Assembly: GCA_966250015.1 (NCBI GenBank)
Contig: CBINFS010000048.1
Span: forward strand, 1 to 25,121
DNA: 25,121 bases
Direction of reading: 5' to 3'
From: CBINFS01 sp966250015
GTDB lineage: Bacteria; Bacteroidota; Rhodothermia; Rhodothermales; DASSAV01
How positions within the stretch are numbered: the first letter of the stretch is position 1; each line of letters opens with the position of its first letter. Below the pieces are notes generated by a model. The model saw nothing but the letters and a program-made list of their open reading frames with translations, ran no database searches and was not told the origin of the DNA. This document shows positions 23,674 through 25,121 of this stretch, in pieces. The position numbers and the translations under genes are program-made.

Positions 23674-24702
23674 ATGCGACCTCCCGACCGGTTCCAGTCT
23701 GCAAGGTTCGAGAACTATGACGTACGTGAGCCAAGCCAGGCGGAAGCATTGGAAAGCGCCCGGGCCTTTGTAGAGAAGCTGAGAAGTCGGCAGGGTTTCA
23801 CGTCGCGCATCCGACGTTTCTTGCGTTCGTCTTCAAGTGATGGGCAGCGAGGGTTGTATCTGGTTGGACCAGTCGGTACGGGGAAAACGCACCTCCTGGC
23901 GTCGATGTATCACGCATTGCACCCCGAAATCCCCTGCGCGTTCATCACGTCCGCCTCCTTGTATCGAATACCTGAGCCGCCTTCGATCCTTGCCGAACGG
24001 ATTGCCCGCCGGTACCGTGTACTCTGCCTCGACGAAGTGGAAGCCGACGACCCGGCAAACGAAGCGAAACTGGTCGCCATTCTTCGAATCCTTGCCTCGA
24101 AGGGCGTTACGGTACTCGCCACCAGCAACATCGAGCCCGAGCGGTTCGTCTCGGTAGCCTACGGCAACGATCGATTCAGGAGATTCCTCATAGAGCAGTT
24201 TCACGACCGGTATACGGTTGTATTCGTTGGTGGCGACGATTACCGGCAGCGGCTGGAAAAAACGGGAATGGCCTGGCTTGGCCCAGCTCACCTGACGCGG
24301 GAGGCGATGCGCACCGTCTACCAGTCGGACCTGCGTAAAAAGAAATGGATCACGTTCGACGAGCTGTTGGAGGCGTCGATCGAAACCGAGCATACCGCAC
24401 TACTTCGACGACTCGGCGCCTTTAGCAGCATTTACATCGCGGACATCTCGATACGCGACACCGACGATGCACTCCGTCTCCTCCGGATCATCGACGACCT
24501 GTACCTGATACCGGATCCGCCTGTCCTGCACTTCACCTCAGAAACCCACCCTCAAAACTGGTTTTCGGCTTCTGCCCTGCACGGGAGTATCGCCATTGGG
24601 ATCGCCGAGAAGTTCAAACGAACGGTTTCGCGCGTGCAGGCCATGTGCCGTCTCGAAGTGCTGGCAGACCGCCCTCCCATCGAGCTCAAAAAAAGCGCAT
24701 GA
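23674..24702 (+). CDS. ZapE/AFG1-like P-loop ATPase
   Basis: A 342-residue cytoplasmic AAA-type ATPase. Walker A is GPVGTGKT at 65-72, Walker B is VLCLDEVE at 116-123, and a sensor-1-like LATSN is at 148-152. The N-terminal RFENYDV near residue 11 and the C-terminal IDDLYLI near 274 fit the ZapE/AFG1 family. In gammaproteobacteria ZapE destabilises FtsZ rings during division; its role in this phylum is less clear. The Walker B tail (EVEADDPAN) departs from the usual ZapE wording, so assignment to a related AFG1-like group is possible. It follows a 188-base gap with three inverted repeats and ends 11 bases from a convergent gene. Confidence 0.75.
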   Translation: MRPPDRFQSARFENYDVREPSQAEALESARAFVEKLRSRQGFTSRIRRFLRSSSSDGQRGLYLVGPVGTGKTHLLASMYHALHPEIPCAFITSASLYRIPEPPSILAERIARRYRVLCLDEVEADDPANEAKLVAILRILASKGVTVLATSNIEPERFVSVAYGNDRFRRFLIEQFHDRYTVVFVGGDDYRQRLEKTGMAWLGPAHLTREAMRTVYQSDLRKKKWITFDELLEASIETEHTALLRRLGAFSSIYIADISIRDTDDALRLLRIIDDLYLIPDPPVLHFTSETHPQNWFSASALHGSIAIGIAEKFKRTVSRVQAMCRLEVLADRPPIELKKSA

Positions 24703-24713
24703 GTTGATTTGCG

Positions 24714-25121
24714 TCACGCTCTCTGTGCATGCCGGCCTGCACCCAAGAGTTCTTGCGGGATCACCTTCTCTCCGAAAATTCGGACGGACAGATCGAGGAG
24801 TTCAGGATCGAGAACAAGCTCGTGAAAGAACGGGTCGTCCTGGTAATTTCGCCATCTCTCCAGGACCTTCATCTGCTGTGCGGCGCCGTCATACTTGAGC
24901 CCATCGAACGATTCCAGCTCGTTCCACCCGTTAGGCCCGTGCCGGGCTACCAGTTGAAGACCCTTGTCGTCGAACTTCACTTGTAGCCGGTTCGAGAGGC
25001 TTCGCCGATACTCTGTACTCGAAAACCAATCGTTGTAGCTCACACTTACCCTGTCCGGCAGGTAGTTCGTCTCACCGAGGAACTCGTGCGCGTACGCCTT
25101 CCATTGTTCTCTCGCCCGCAA
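24714..25121 (-). CDS. C-terminal part of an unrecognised protein (runs off right edge)
   Basis: The last 135 codons of a minus-strand gene; the true start lies beyond the window. The frame's first visible codon is TTG at the very edge, so it should not be taken as a start. The sequence is soluble and mixed, with many aromatic and charged residues (YNDWFSSTEYRRSL, then RWRNYQDDPFFHE), and shows no signal, membrane segment or repeat. I do not recognise the family. Its stop lies 11 bases from the convergent ZapE-like gene. Confidence 0.6.
   Translation of the reverse strand: MRAREQWKAYAHEFLGETNYLPDRVSVSYNDWFSSTEYRRSLSNRLQVKFDDKGLQLVARHGPNGWNELESFDGLKYDGAAQQMKVLERWRNYQDDPFFHELVLDPELLDLSVRIFGEKVIPQELLGAGRHAQRA

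Noticed and set aside
1..25121. CRISPR array, insertion sequence or toxin-antitoxin pair
   Set aside because: No regularly spaced repeats, transposase motifs or paired small genes were found on either strand.

Overview
The window looks like chromosomal DNA from a moderately GC-rich member of the Bacteroidota/Rhodothermota, most likely a Rhodothermales-like marine bacterium. The signs are a cell-surface protein ending in a type IX secretion (T9SS) sorting domain, a PorV/PorQ-family barrel, a TonB-dependent receptor and a TonB protein, an E1-alpha dehydrogenase of the type often fused to its beta subunit in this phylum, and promoter-like sites of the Bacteroidota form (TTG, about 20 bases, then TAnnTTT). 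The taxon is inferred from gene content; no marker gene fixes it. I found no insertion sequence, prophage, CRISPR array or integrase.

Layout. 1-3490 (minus): the N-terminal part of a 2-oxo acid dehydrogenase E1-alpha, a nucleoside-type MFS permease, and a polyprenyl-phosphate sugar phosphotransferase that starts an exopolysaccharide or lipid-linked glycan. 3709-9345 (plus): a tight four-gene run with a Wzi-like outer-membrane barrel, a small barrel protein, a minimal TonB-dependent receptor and an RsmF-like rRNA methyltransferase. 9365-18550 (minus): TonB, mtnA (methionine salvage), a GtrB/DPM-type glycosyltransferase, a PorV-like barrel, an M14 zinc peptidase, a large polytopic membrane protein and RecQ. 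18800-20456 (minus): a cupin plus Gfo/Idh/MocA oxidoreductase operon. 20824-20897 (plus): tRNA-Asp with a clear terminator. 21281-24702 (plus): an Asp-rich multi-repeat T9SS substrate and a ZapE/AFG1-like ATPase. 24714-25121 (minus): the C-terminal end of an unrecognised protein.

The common theme is envelope biogenesis: glycan initiation (phosphotransferase), lipid-linked sugar transfer (GT2), a GT-C-like membrane protein, outer-membrane barrels, TonB energy and T9SS export. Housekeeping genes (recQ, mtnA, rRNA methyltransferase, zapE-like, tRNA-Asp) lie between them. The observations most worth following are the translationally coupled three-barrel operon facing the phosphotransferase, the repeated promoter architecture (which also corrects one start codon), the start-stop element plus direct repeat in the phosphotransferase leader, and the hairpin-rich gaps around the T9SS protein. 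No clearly new defence or mobile system was seen.
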